Made by a program: the position numbers and the translations under genes
Notes under the pieces: model-generated
The model's database searches: none
The model's input: only the letters and a program-made list of their open reading frames with translations
Told to the model about the DNA's origin: nothing
IMG/VR virus record: IMGVR_UViG_3300028073_000008
Location: 105,156-169,155 of that record
Strand: one strand, 5' to 3'
DNA from: a virus
Length of the DNA: 64,000 nucleotides
Shown here: piece by piece, positions 42,862 to 51,370 of the stretch
How positions within the stretch are numbered: position 1 is the stretch's first letter
How the letters are laid out: each line of letters starts with the position of its first letter

Positions 42862-42918
42862 CGTATGAAAAGAAAGCTCATGGAGCCAACAAGTTAATGA
42901 AGACCCAAGGAAAATAAC

Positions 42919-44154
42919 ATGGATTTTAAAGCACTCATCCAAAAAATAGACAGTATTGATATTCCAGCGACGCCTGTAGCAGCACCAAAGCTAGCTGATC
43001 CCGTCGTACTAGAAGAAAGCATGGCTATCAAGGTTCTAGCAGGAGTTACTCCGCTAACAGAATCAATTCTAGCTGAAAAGAAAGCCAAGCCCGATTTCCT
43101 AGATATGGATAAAGATGGCAACAAGAAAGAGCCAATGAAAAAGGCAGCTAAAGACGCTAAGGTCAAAGAAGCTTCCGAACACAAAGACAAGGATTCATTT
43201 GATAAGAGTGCTAAACCAGGTGATACTGTCAAAACTTCTAAGGGCACATTGACCAAGACCAAGACTGGTGTCAAGCATGAGCGCAAATATACAGAAGGTA
43301 TGGAAAGCACAGCAGAAATGGCTCATCACCATGCTTCAGAATATGCCAAGCATCACAAAGCAGGAAACCTAGAGATGTGTATGCATCACAAAGAATCCTG
43401 TGAAAAATGCGGTGGTAAGATTTCACACGGTGAAATGGGTGAATGCTACCATCAACACGCAGGCATGAACCAAGGTCAACCATACAATGTACAAGAAGGT
43501 GTTATCGGCGCAGGAGTAGGCGCTGGCCTAGGAGCTCTAGTCGGTGGACCAGTTGGTGCTGTCGTAGGTGGCGGTTTGGGTCAAGCTGTAACCAATTCTA
43601 TGACCAACGAAACTAAAAAGTGTACCTGTGAAACTGTAGGCAAGACCAAATGCTCAGTACATGGTTCGATGAAAGAAGCTTCTACAGGAGATTATTCTGC
43701 CAAGAAAGCTCGCGCTGGTAAAGACATTGGTAAGCCAGGTAAGAACTTTTCTAAGATTGCTAAGTCAGCAGGTGGTGGAGAAAAAGGCAAGAAGATTGCC
43801 GGCGCTGTGTTAAAGAAACAACGTGCCAACGAAGCTGCCAAACCAGATTATATCGATCTAGACAAAGATGGTAACAAGAAAGAGCCAATGAAGAAGGCAG
43901 CTAAGGATGCTAAAACCAAGAAGCCTATGAAAGAATCAGTAGAAACAAAACTGACCTTTGTCAATGCTCTTGCTATCGTTAAAGAAAGCAATTACACAAA
44001 ACAGATCGATCCTAAAGATGAAGCACTGTGGGATTGGGCTCAACGTGTAGCAAAAAACAAATTCACTGAATCAGCAAAAGCAGATGCGTTTGCCGCTATG
44101 ACCTATGAAAGAATGGGCGGTGATTGGGACGTCTGCGATACTATTACAGAATAA
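42919..44154 (+). CDS. Modular virion-type protein: EF-hand-like loops, His/Cys cluster, glycine zipper
   Basis: A 411-residue protein with distinct blocks. DxDxDG loops at about 62-68 (LDMDKDGNKKEPMKKAAKDA) and again near 310 look calcium-binding and are near-identical. Residues 134-182 are rich in His and Cys (HHHASEYAKHH, CEKCGGK), suggesting metal binding. Residues 194-223 are a glycine zipper (GAGVGAGLGALVGG) able to enter a membrane. Two more Cys pairs follow. The N-terminus MDFKALIQKI resembles the neighbours, with LEE-S at 31-34. An ejected or prohead-core role is plausible. AAGGAAAA precedes the start. Confidence 0.7.
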   Translation: MDFKALIQKIDSIDIPATPVAAPKLADPVVLEESMAIKVLAGVTPLTESILAEKKAKPDFLDMDKDGNKKEPMKKAAKDAKVKEASEHKDKDSFDKSAKPGDTVKTSKGTLTKTKTGVKHERKYTEGMESTAEMAHHHASEYAKHHKAGNLEMCMHHKESCEKCGGKISHGEMGECYHQHAGMNQGQPYNVQEGVIGAGVGAGLGALVGGPVGAVVGGGLGQAVTNSMTNETKKCTCETVGKTKCSVHGSMKEASTGDYSAKKARAGKDIGKPGKNFSKIAKSAGGGEKGKKIAGAVLKKQRANEAAKPDYIDLDKDGNKKEPMKKAAKDAKTKKPMKESVETKLTFVNALAIVKESNYTKQIDPKDEALWDWAQRVAKNKFTESAKADAFAAMTYERMGGDWDVCDTITE

Positions 44155-44165
44155 GGAAATAAAAG

Positions 44166-44780
44166 ATGGCTAGTCTAGAACAAATCCAAGCTGCTTTCCC
44201 ACATGCTAATCCTAACAGAATAGCTGAACTATATGATGGATTCATGGAAGCATTTGAATTGTTTGAAATTAACACACCTTCAAGACAAGCTGCTTTCTTA
44301 GCGCAATGCGCACATGAAAGTGGCAACTTTAATGCTATGGTAGAAAATCTAAATTACTCAGCCGATGGTTTACAAAAGATTTTCCATAAGTATTTTCCAG
44401 ATTCAGAAATAGCAAGTCAATACGCTCGCAAACCAGAAATGATTGCCAACAGAGTGTATGCTAACAGAATGGGCAACGGTGACGAAGCCAGCGGAGATGG
44501 TTTCCGCTATCGTGGTCGTGGACTGATCCAAGTCACAGGCAAGAACAACTACAGAGCCTGTGGTGATGCTCTTGGTGCTGATTTATTATCAGAACCAGAT
44601 CTATTAGAAACATCCCCAGGCGCAGTACTATCAGCTGGTTGGTTCTGGGCTGCTAATGGGTTGAATGCCTACGCAGATGCCGGCGACATCCTAACAATGA
44701 CCAAACGTATCAATGGCGGCACTATTGGTCTAGAAGATCGCAAAAAGCATTACGAACACGCGATGCACGTTTTGGCATAA
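44166..44780 (+). CDS. Endolysin, glycoside hydrolase family 19
   Basis: A 204-residue GH19 (chitinase-like) muramidase that cuts peptidoglycan. The first catalytic Glu is Glu51 (AHESGNF) and the second acid lies in NGDEASGDGFRYRGRGLIQ (Glu107); GRGLIQVTGKNNY is the family signature. There is no signal peptide, so the holin at 32402 must release it. AAGGAA precedes the ATG. It lies 11 kb from the holin and spanins, so lysis genes are split. Confidence 0.93.
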   Translation: MASLEQIQAAFPHANPNRIAELYDGFMEAFELFEINTPSRQAAFLAQCAHESGNFNAMVENLNYSADGLQKIFHKYFPDSEIASQYARKPEMIANRVYANRMGNGDEASGDGFRYRGRGLIQVTGKNNYRACGDALGADLLSEPDLLETSPGAVLSAGWFWAANGLNAYADAGDILTMTKRINGGTIGLEDRKKHYEHAMHVLA

Positions 44781-44786
44781 AAATTT

Positions 44787-44838
44787 TTGCTCTTCGGGGC
44801 TCAAGTCATATATAATAGCTATATTAGGAGTTATTATA
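44787..44838 (+). promoter_or_regulatory. Sigma70-type promoter combined with an RBS hairpin
   Basis: TTGCTC (44787-44792), an 18-base spacer and TATAAT (44811-44816). TATAATA (44811-44817) can pair with TATTATA (44832-44838), enclosing the AGGAG site in a 14-base loop right before the ATG at 44840. RNA begun at this promoter would lack the 5' arm. Confidence 0.55.
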
Positions 44839-44839
44839 A

Positions 44840-45100
44840 ATGGCTAAAATTTACGGTCCCGAAGAAAAAGCAAAATTAGAACGTTTAATCGCAGAAGGTT
44901 CTAATGTTCTAAGAGAAGTAGAAGACCTACAAGAAGGTCTTAAAGAAACTGTCAAAGCTGTGGCAGAAGAACTCCAAGTAAAACCCAGCATCATCAACAA
45001 AGCTATACGTATCGCTCATAAGGGTAACTGGAAAGACCACGAATCTGAATGGGAAGAAATCGAAGGCATCCTCGGTGTTACTAAACATTTACCAGAATGA
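44840..45100 (+). CDS. DsbA-like dsDNA-binding transcription accessory protein
   Basis: An 86-residue helical protein resembling T4 DsbA, which binds late promoter regions. The shared pattern is a first acidic helix (LERLIAEGSNVLREVEDLQEGL), then AEELQVKPSIINKAIRIAHKGNW and an acidic ending. The assignment rests on this pattern and length. Its promoter and hairpin suggest controlled timing. It overlaps the membrane protein gene by four bases. Confidence 0.65.
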   Translation: MAKIYGPEEKAKLERLIAEGSNVLREVEDLQEGLKETVKAVAEELQVKPSIINKAIRIAHKGNWKDHESEWEEIEGILGVTKHLPE

Positions 45101-45387
45101 TAGATCTATTAAAACCCACATTCGATTGGATTAGGGATGACTGGTCTAGTCATCCTGTCCGCTTTGTGGTGGAGTTGTTTGCTTGGGCTATCAGCATATT
45201 TTGTAGTATCACGATGGCAGTCACTGTACCAAACCCGCCTCTTTTGGCTCTCTACCCTGTTTGGATTACTGGCTGTGCTCTGTATGCTTGGGCTGCTTGG
45301 ACTAGAAAAAGTTTCGGCATGTTGGCTAACTATATCTTGCTGACCAGTATCGATACTGTTGGCTTGATAAGAATGCTAACTAATTAA
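45097..45387 (+). CDS. Conserved phage membrane protein (96 aa, 2-3 TM)
   Basis: Hydrophobic segments lie at about residues 23-44, 49-68 and 74-92. DDWSSHPVRFVVELFAWAIS and TVPNPPLLALYP are conserved features I recognise from T4-like marine phages, where it often sits near gp43. No function is known. It would be inserted in the host inner membrane. Confidence 0.72.
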   Translation: MIDLLKPTFDWIRDDWSSHPVRFVVELFAWAISIFCSITMAVTVPNPPLLALYPVWITGCALYAWAAWTRKSFGMLANYILLTSIDTVGLIRMLTN

Positions 45388-45400
45388 TATAGATTACGGT

Positions 45401-45448
45401 TGATCAGCCATAAATGATCAGTTTGGTATTTGCCAGCCCTAAATGGCA
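45401..45448 (+). promoter_or_regulatory. Tandem hairpins before gp43, candidate translational operator
   Basis: Hairpin A: TGATCA (45401-45406), loop GCCATAAA, TGATCA (45415-45420). Hairpin B: TGCCA (45431-45435), loop GCCCTAAA, TGGCA (45444-45448). The stems differ but the eight-base loops match except at one position. Hairpin B touches the AGGAG of gp43. T4 gp43 represses its own mRNA by binding a five-bp stem with an eight-base loop at this same place. Confidence 0.65.
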
Positions 45449-45459
45449 TAGGAGAATTG

Positions 45460-48132
45460 ATGAGTTACGTTGACGCTTTGTACAGCAGAGATTCTGATCT
45501 TGTAAGTATCGTAGAACGAGATAAAGAAGGTCGCAGACAATATAAAGAATTTCCTGCTAGATATATTTTCTATTATCCAGATACTAGAGGCAAGTATACC
45601 AGTGTGTACGGTGACACACTAAACAGAGTTACTTGTAAGAACCTCAAAGAATTCCACAAAGAAATAAAGATACACGGTAGCCAACGGCTATTTGAATCCG
45701 ACATCAATCCTATATTCCGATGCCTAGAAGAAAATTATCTAGGACAAGATGCTCCAAAATTGAATGTAGCATTTTTCGACATCGAAGTCGATTTCGATCC
45801 TGAACGCGGTTACGCATCGCCTGAAGATGCTTTCATGCCTATCACTTCTATCGCTATACATCTACAATGGTTAGATACACTAGTCTGTTTGGCTGTGCCT
45901 CCAAAAACGATGTCTATGGCCGAAGCTACAGAAGCTGTTAAAGAATTCCCTAATACATATCTCTTCGAAACTGAAGCGGAGATGTTAGACAACTTTCTAA
46001 CTCTTATTGAAGACGCAGACGTTATCAGTGGTTGGAACAGCGAAGGATATGATATTCCCTATACTGTTAATCGTGTTACCAAAGCATTAAGCAAAGAAGA
46101 TACTCGCAGATTCTGCCTTTGGGATCAGTTTCCCAAAAAGCGCGAATATGAAAAGTTTGGTAAGACCGCAGTTACATACGACTTCATCGGTCGTGTACAT
46201 CTAGACAGTCTAGAACTTTATAGAAAATATACCTACGAAGAACGCCACACCTATAGATTAGATGCTATCGGTGAGATGGAAATCGGAGAAAACAAAACTG
46301 TCTATGAAGGCACACTAGATCAATTGTATAACAACGACTTCCGTAAGTTTATCGAATACAATAGACAAGACTGTGCGTTGTTAGATAAACTTGATAAAAA
46401 ACTAAAATTTATCGATCTAGCCAATCAGATCGCACATGAAAATACTGTGTTGCTACAGACCACTATGGGTGCTGTAGCTGTTACTGAACAGGCTATTATT
46501 AACGAAGCACACCGCAGAGGCATGATCGTGCCCAACAGAGCCAATAGAGATTCACACGGCGATACACAGGCTGCTGGTGCGTATGTAGCATATCCAAAGA
46601 AGGGTATAGCAGAATGGATTGGATCAGTTGACATTAACTCACTGTATCCGTCTGCTATTCGTGCTCTAAACATGGGTCCAGAAACAGTGATAGGACAGTT
46701 GCGTCCAGATTATACCAAAGCCTATATTGACGAGCAGATGGTACGTCACGGTAAGTCATTTGCCGCAGCTTGGGAAGGACTTTTCGGAACATTAGAATAC
46801 GAATTTGTAATGGATCGAAATGTCGCTAAAGAAATCACTATCGACTGGGAAAAGGGCGGCAGTGACACGCTCTCAGGAGCCCAAATTAATGATCTCATAT
46901 TTGATAGCAACCAACCGTGGATGTTGTCAGCTAATGGTACTATCTTTACATATGAAAAAGAAGGTGTAATACCAGGTCTGCTAAAACGCTGGTATGCTGA
47001 ACGTAAAGAACTACAGGCCAAATTAAAAGAAAGTATTGCCGCAGGTAATAAGATTGAAGAAGAATACTGGGACAAACGACAGCTGGTCAAGAAGATTAAC
47101 TTGAATAGTTTGTATGGTGCTATTCTTAACGTTGGCTGTAGATTCTTTGATCCGCGCATAGGACAATCTACTACACTCAGTGGTCGTACTATCGTGAAAC
47201 ATATGGCTAGTAAGATCAACGAAATTATTACAGGTGAATATGACTACAAGGGCAAAGCTATCATCTACGGCGACACCGACTCTTGTTATTTTTCCGCATA
47301 CAATGTTCTCAAGAAAGAAATCGAATCTGGTCAGATTCCTTGGACTAAAGAAACTGTAATACAGCTATATGATCAGATAGCAGAAGAAACTAATCTTAGC
47401 TTTGCTAAGATGATGAACGAAAAATTCCATTGTCCAAAGACACGCGGCGAAGTCATACGTGCTGGTCGTGAAATCGTAGCATCAAAAGGATTGTTTATTA
47501 CCAAGAAACGTTATGCTGTTCTTTATTACGACAAGGAAGGCAAACGATCTGATGTTGACGGCAAGCCTGGCAAGATCAAAGCTATGGGGCTGGATCTTAA
47601 GCGTTCAGATACTCCTGTAATCATTCAGAACTTTCTAAGCGAAGTATTAGAAAAAGTTCTTAAAGGTACTGACAGAGATGAAATCCTAAACTTTATCACG
47701 GAGTTTAGGACTGAGTTTAAATTAAGACCTGGTTGGGAGAAAGGATCGCCCAAGCGAGCCAATAACATAACAGAATATCAAGCCAAAGAAAAGAAAGCAG
47801 GCAAAGCTAATATGCCAGGACATGTGCGAGCCAGTATCAATTGGAATACTCTCAAACGCATGTATGGTGACAAGTATTCTATGAATATCACCGATGGTGC
47901 CAAAGTTATTGTGTGTAAGTTAAAAGAAAATCCCATGGGATATACTTCTGTAGCTTATCCGGTAGACGAACTTAGACTACCATCGTGGTTCAAAGAATTA
48001 CCATTCAATGACGGTGAGATGGAAAATGCCGTCATAGATGAAAAACTAGAAAATTTGATCGGTGTGCTAGAGTGGGACATCAGTCAGACTAGAAGCGATA
48101 ACACCTTTAACTCGCTTTTTGATTTTGAATAA
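45460..48132 (+). CDS. 43: Family B DNA polymerase gp43
   Basis: The replicative polymerase with 3'-5' exonuclease. Exonuclease motifs: FDIE (106-109), WNSEGYDIPY (192-201), YNRQDCALLD (300-309). Polymerase motifs: DINSLYPS (391-398), KKINLNSLYGA (544-554) and YGDTDSCY (603-610). No intein or split is present, giving 890 residues. The start at 45460 is chosen because AGGAGAA lies just upstream; the frame extends ten codons to a TTG at 45430 lying inside hairpin B. It would work with the gp45 clamp encoded next. Confidence 0.97.
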   Translation: MSYVDALYSRDSDLVSIVERDKEGRRQYKEFPARYIFYYPDTRGKYTSVYGDTLNRVTCKNLKEFHKEIKIHGSQRLFESDINPIFRCLEENYLGQDAPKLNVAFFDIEVDFDPERGYASPEDAFMPITSIAIHLQWLDTLVCLAVPPKTMSMAEATEAVKEFPNTYLFETEAEMLDNFLTLIEDADVISGWNSEGYDIPYTVNRVTKALSKEDTRRFCLWDQFPKKREYEKFGKTAVTYDFIGRVHLDSLELYRKYTYEERHTYRLDAIGEMEIGENKTVYEGTLDQLYNNDFRKFIEYNRQDCALLDKLDKKLKFIDLANQIAHENTVLLQTTMGAVAVTEQAIINEAHRRGMIVPNRANRDSHGDTQAAGAYVAYPKKGIAEWIGSVDINSLYPSAIRALNMGPETVIGQLRPDYTKAYIDEQMVRHGKSFAAAWEGLFGTLEYEFVMDRNVAKEITIDWEKGGSDTLSGAQINDLIFDSNQPWMLSANGTIFTYEKEGVIPGLLKRWYAERKELQAKLKESIAAGNKIEEEYWDKRQLVKKINLNSLYGAILNVGCRFFDPRIGQSTTLSGRTIVKHMASKINEIITGEYDYKGKAIIYGDTDSCYFSAYNVLKKEIESGQIPWTKETVIQLYDQIAEETNLSFAKMMNEKFHCPKTRGEVIRAGREIVASKGLFITKKRYAVLYYDKEGKRSDVDGKPGKIKAMGLDLKRSDTPVIIQNFLSEVLEKVLKGTDRDEILNFITEFRTEFKLRPGWEKGSPKRANNITEYQAKEKKAGKANMPGHVRASINWNTLKRMYGDKYSMNITDGAKVIVCKLKENPMGYTSVAYPVDELRLPSWFKELPFNDGEMENAVIDEKLENLIGVLEWDISQTRSDNTFNSLFDFE

Positions 48133-48139
48133 ATTTCAC

Positions 48140-48168
48140 TTGACATTTACTCACGATCTAAATAAAAT
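48140..48168 (+). promoter_or_regulatory. Sigma70-type promoter of the clamp gene
   Basis: TTGACA (48140-48145), a 17-base spacer and TAAAAT (48163-48168). The ATG at 48192 follows a GGAG site, so the clamp can be made independently of gp43, suiting the larger amount of clamp needed. Confidence 0.7.
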
Positions 48169-48191
48169 TAACTTATACATGGAGAACTCTA

Positions 48192-48929
48192 ATGAAGGAC
48201 ATTTTACAAGACATCGTAAGCCATACACAGAACCTAGGATTCCTAACTACTGTTAAGGTTACGGGCACAGAAGAAAGCACAACTTTCTTTTCTATGGCAG
48301 AAGATCGTTCAGTGATCATGGATGCCAATACACACAATCCATATCCTGATATGATTGGTACTTTTGGTATGCCTCAACTACAAAAGTTGAAGTATCTGCT
48401 AGATGGATCAGAATACAAAGAAGATGCTAAGATCAATATTTTCAAAGCAGAACGCAACGGCGAGACCCTGCCAGTAGGCATCCACTTTGAAAATAAAGAT
48501 GGCGACTTCAAGAACGACTATCGTTTTATGAGCATGGAAGCTGTAAACGAAAAGCTAAAGAATGTTAAGTTCCGTGGCGTTGCTTGGCACGTAGAATTAG
48601 AACCCAGTGTGGCAGCAGTGGCTCGTTTCAATTTCCAAGCAGGTGCTCATAGCGAACATCCAACATTCTTGGCCAAGACAGAAAACAACAATCTAAAGTT
48701 TATCTTCGGTGATGCTAGCACACACGGTGGTGAATTTGTTTTTGCTACCGATGTCGTAGGTACGTTGAACAAGGGTTGGACTTGGCCAGTGTTGCCAGTA
48801 CTAAGCATCTTGAAGATTGCTGATGTTAATAATACCAAGATGAAACTTTCCAACGAAGGTGCTATCGAAATCACACTAGACAGCGGGTTGACTACTTACA
48901 GGTATATCATTCCAGCACAGGCGTCTTGA
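48192..48929 (+). CDS. 45: Sliding clamp gp45
   Basis: A 245-residue protein of the T4 gp45 clamp family, which tethers gp43 and activates late transcription. Supporting segments are VIMDANTHNPYPDMIGTFGM, the LDGSEYKEDAKINIF strand, and the closing GAIEITLDSGLTTYRYIIPAQA. Length fits gp45 of marine T4-like phages. With late-like promoters throughout the window, it is probably also the sliding activator of late transcription. Confidence 0.85.
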   Translation: MKDILQDIVSHTQNLGFLTTVKVTGTEESTTFFSMAEDRSVIMDANTHNPYPDMIGTFGMPQLQKLKYLLDGSEYKEDAKINIFKAERNGETLPVGIHFENKDGDFKNDYRFMSMEAVNEKLKNVKFRGVAWHVELEPSVAAVARFNFQAGAHSEHPTFLAKTENNNLKFIFGDASTHGGEFVFATDVVGTLNKGWTWPVLPVLSILKIADVNNTKMKLSNEGAIEITLDSGLTTYRYIIPAQAS

Positions 48930-48933
48930 TATC

Positions 48934-49032
48934 ATGGATCTTGATTTAATTTTCAGTCTTGTAGCATTAGTGGTCGTGGTTGGCATGATCGCTTTTGCTA
49001 TTAAGGCAACTAAAGGTGATTGCGATGATTAA
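48934..49032 (+). CDS. Possible 32-residue single-TM peptide
   Basis: A short frame four bases after gp45 encoding an acidic start, one hydrophobic helix (LIFSLVALVVVVGMIAFAI) and a short hydrophilic end. It overlaps the next gene start by eight bases. No clear ribosome binding site, but the clean TM profile supports it. Confidence 0.5.
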   Translation: MDLDLIFSLVALVVVVGMIAFAIKATKGDCDD

Positions 49033-49420
49033 AAATATTACTACCAACAGCCGTTACTTAAATGTACAAGGCGGTTCTCCTATGAGCACATATATCAGTC
49101 CAGGCAGTTTGTCTGCTGGTTCTCTAAGATACAATCCGAATAATTCGGCCGTAGAAGTCTATGACGGAAATTCATGGAAAGAAATGGGTATGAGCTATGC
49201 CAGCGTGAATCTTTCTTCAGAAGCAGAAGCATTGCTGGATTGGGCACGTCAGAGACGCAACGAAGAACAAGAATATGAACGGTTGGCTTCTACTAATCAA
49301 GCTGTTAAAATAGCTATGGAGAATGTAGAAAAAGCCAAACAACAATTAACAATAACAGCAAAACTAGCCAAAGATACATATCACGATCATGGCGAAGTTA
49401 TGGAACAGGCAAGCCCTTAA
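49025..49420 (+). CDS. Conserved phage protein, structural-like N-terminus and coiled coil (131 aa)
   Basis: The ATG at 49025 follows AAAGGTGA and is preferred to a longer frame from 48995. The N-terminal half (SPGSLSAGSLRYNPNNSAVEVYDG, NSWKEMG) resembles small beta modules of virion proteins, while residues 65-115 form a long helix. No function recognised. Confidence 0.7.
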   Translation: MIKNITTNSRYLNVQGGSPMSTYISPGSLSAGSLRYNPNNSAVEVYDGNSWKEMGMSYASVNLSSEAEALLDWARQRRNEEQEYERLASTNQAVKIAMENVEKAKQQLTITAKLAKDTYHDHGEVMEQASP

Positions 49421-49421
49421 T

Positions 49422-50945
49422 ATGAACCCACCAGTCAACTTAACACCTTTACAAAAAGATTACGCAGTATATCTGCCAGCTATCAGCTGTTTCTTTAGCA
49501 CGTATATCAGTAAACAACGTTTCGAACAATTCGTTCCCGACGATCGTATTCCACAAGGTTTCGATCGTGGTATCGAAGGTATGAACTTTCTTAATCCTGA
49601 ACAAGGGTACTTTACTTACAAGTATGGTCTTTATTCCGCAGGACATGCTACACTAGATCTTAACAAGACTATGACCATGGATGCGATGATCCAAGATCGC
49701 GATCGTGCTAACACTGTTATCGTTGGAGATTCCGGTGGATATCAGATTGGTAAAGGTGTTCTTAAGTTTGACTGGCAGAACTTTGAAGGCAAGGCTGCTA
49801 ATGATGTTCGTGATAAGATCCTTAATTGGCTAGAGCTAACTGCTGATTGGTCTATGTTGCTAGACGTTCCGACATGGGCTTGTGATCATATACACAGTCC
49901 AAAGACAGGTCTTAAGAGCTTCCAAGACTGTTTAGATAAAACTCTACATAATAACGATTACTTTATCCGTAATCGACTAGGACAAACTAAGTTTCTAAAC
50001 GTGTTACAAGGCAGCGACTGGGAAACAGCCGATGCTTGGTATCAGGCTGTCAAACATCTTCCTACCGAAGGTTGGGCGATGGGTGGTAAGAACATGTGCG
50101 ACATGGAAATCGCACTTAAACGTCTTATCATATTGCGAGATGAAAAGCTGTTAGACGATCGTAATTGGATGCACTTCTTGGGTACAGCCCAATTAGATTG
50201 GTCTTGCTATTTGACTTCTATTCAAAGACAGATTAGGAAGAACGTAAATGAAAACTTTACCATATCTTTTGATTGCGCATCACCGTTTATCGCAACAGCA
50301 CACGGGCTCGTCTACACAAACGCACAGCACACAAACAAACGCTGGTCAGTTATCATGGACAAAGCCCCAGACAACAAAGCCCTTAGCCAGGCTTTTCATG
50401 TCCCGTTCCCCTTCGAATCAGAAATAGGACGCAGGCTGTCAATCGGAGACATCTGCTGGTACAAACCAGGTATGTTAAACAAAGTCGGCAAAGAAGGCAA
50501 GACAAGCTGGGACAGCTTTGGTTATGCGCTTATGATGGCACATAACACATATTGCCATATCGTTGCTGTACAACGTGCTAACAATCTCATGGATATCGAA
50601 ACTAAGAAGATACAGCCTGATTGGAAACTATGGCGTAAGGTCAAAGAAAACGATATGAGCGATGAATACTCTGATTGGGTTCCTCGCAATATCCTGTATT
50701 TTGATAGATTTGTCGAAGAGTTATTCAAATCAGAAACTCCGATGCAGATGATCGAACAGGCAAGACCTATGCTCAATGACATGATGGGTATGAGATTGAA
50801 AGGTGGTGTTGCTAAGAACACATACAATTCGCTGTTTGAAGAAGATCAAAAAACAGGAACAGTAGAAGACTTCATGGATCCAAATGATGAAGCACTTTTG
50901 GAATTAGAAGAACTCTATCACGAGCAGGAGGCTCAGCATGTATGA
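49422..50945 (+). CDS. dpdA: DpdA-like DNA 7-deazaguanine transglycosylase
   Basis: A TGT-fold protein of about 507 residues. DSGGYQ (103-108) is the nucleophile/base-recognition motif of tRNA-guanine transglycosylases, and FDCASPF (283-289) holds the second catalytic Asp; VLQGSD and AMGGKN occupy the other TGT positions. Phage members of this family swap guanine for 7-deazaguanine bases in DNA, blocking host restriction. The tRNA-binding zinc motif of bacterial TGT is not seen. The start at 49422 abuts the upstream stop; an ATG at 49389 adds 11 residues. FolE, QueD and QueE in the window can supply precursor. Confidence 0.85.
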   Translation: MNPPVNLTPLQKDYAVYLPAISCFFSTYISKQRFEQFVPDDRIPQGFDRGIEGMNFLNPEQGYFTYKYGLYSAGHATLDLNKTMTMDAMIQDRDRANTVIVGDSGGYQIGKGVLKFDWQNFEGKAANDVRDKILNWLELTADWSMLLDVPTWACDHIHSPKTGLKSFQDCLDKTLHNNDYFIRNRLGQTKFLNVLQGSDWETADAWYQAVKHLPTEGWAMGGKNMCDMEIALKRLIILRDEKLLDDRNWMHFLGTAQLDWSCYLTSIQRQIRKNVNENFTISFDCASPFIATAHGLVYTNAQHTNKRWSVIMDKAPDNKALSQAFHVPFPFESEIGRRLSIGDICWYKPGMLNKVGKEGKTSWDSFGYALMMAHNTYCHIVAVQRANNLMDIETKKIQPDWKLWRKVKENDMSDEYSDWVPRNILYFDRFVEELFKSETPMQMIEQARPMLNDMMGMRLKGGVAKNTYNSLFEEDQKTGTVEDFMDPNDEALLELEELYHEQEAQHV

Positions 50946-51153
50946 GAATCGAATCAAGCACTTACAAGAAGTACATCAACACCTAGATAACCAAATCGAT
51001 AAAATGGAGCGAAATGGTAATTTCAAAGATGAAGAACTAGCTGCTTTGAAAAAGAAAAGGTTGTTTTTTAGAGACGAAATTGCTAAACTAGAACGTAAGC
51101 AATGGGAACACGATCACGATACATTGGAACACTGGGATGACGAAGAAAGATAA
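50938..51153 (+). CDS. DUF465/YdcH-like small coiled-coil protein
   Basis: A 71-residue protein with RIKHLQEVHQHLDNQIDKME and ELAALKKKRLFFRDEIAKLE, the two-helix pattern of the YdcH/DUF465 family. These are small bacterial proteins of unknown role. It overlaps dpdA by eight bases and the next gene by 17, so the three are cotranslated. Confidence 0.78.
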   Translation: MYENRIKHLQEVHQHLDNQIDKMERNGNFKDEELAALKKKRLFFRDEIAKLERKQWEHDHDTLEHWDDEER

Positions 51154-51367
51154 ACCAATTCCTCCGGCACAATTTGCTCTCAATAGGACTCAAGTCGAAA
51201 AACTATCTAAAATGGCCGCGCACTTCAAAGAAGTAGAATGGTTTACCTTAGAGGAAAGCCATAGTAGCGGTATCGGTCCTACTGTCGTAGTTAAATTCAA
51301 TCTGTTCAACGATAACGACAAAGATAACGACACTACCGTCGATATCACTGACGTTTCAACTTGGTGA
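51137..51367 (+). CDS. Small conserved phage protein (76 aa)
   Basis: A short protein with FALNRTQVEKLSKMAAHFKEV and an acidic beta C-terminus (VVVKFNLFNDNDKDNDTTVDI). No recognised family. It is part of the dpdA operon by overlap. Confidence 0.65.
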   Translation: MTKKDKPIPPAQFALNRTQVEKLSKMAAHFKEVEWFTLEESHSSGIGPTVVVKFNLFNDNDKDNDTTVDITDVSTW

Positions 51368-51370
51368 AAT

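Noticed and set aside
49422-50945. Host-type tRNA-guanine transglycosylase (Tgt)
   Set aside because: The TGT motifs are present, but the zinc-binding Cys/His motif of bacterial Tgt is not seen and the protein is longer and diverged, as in phage DpdA.
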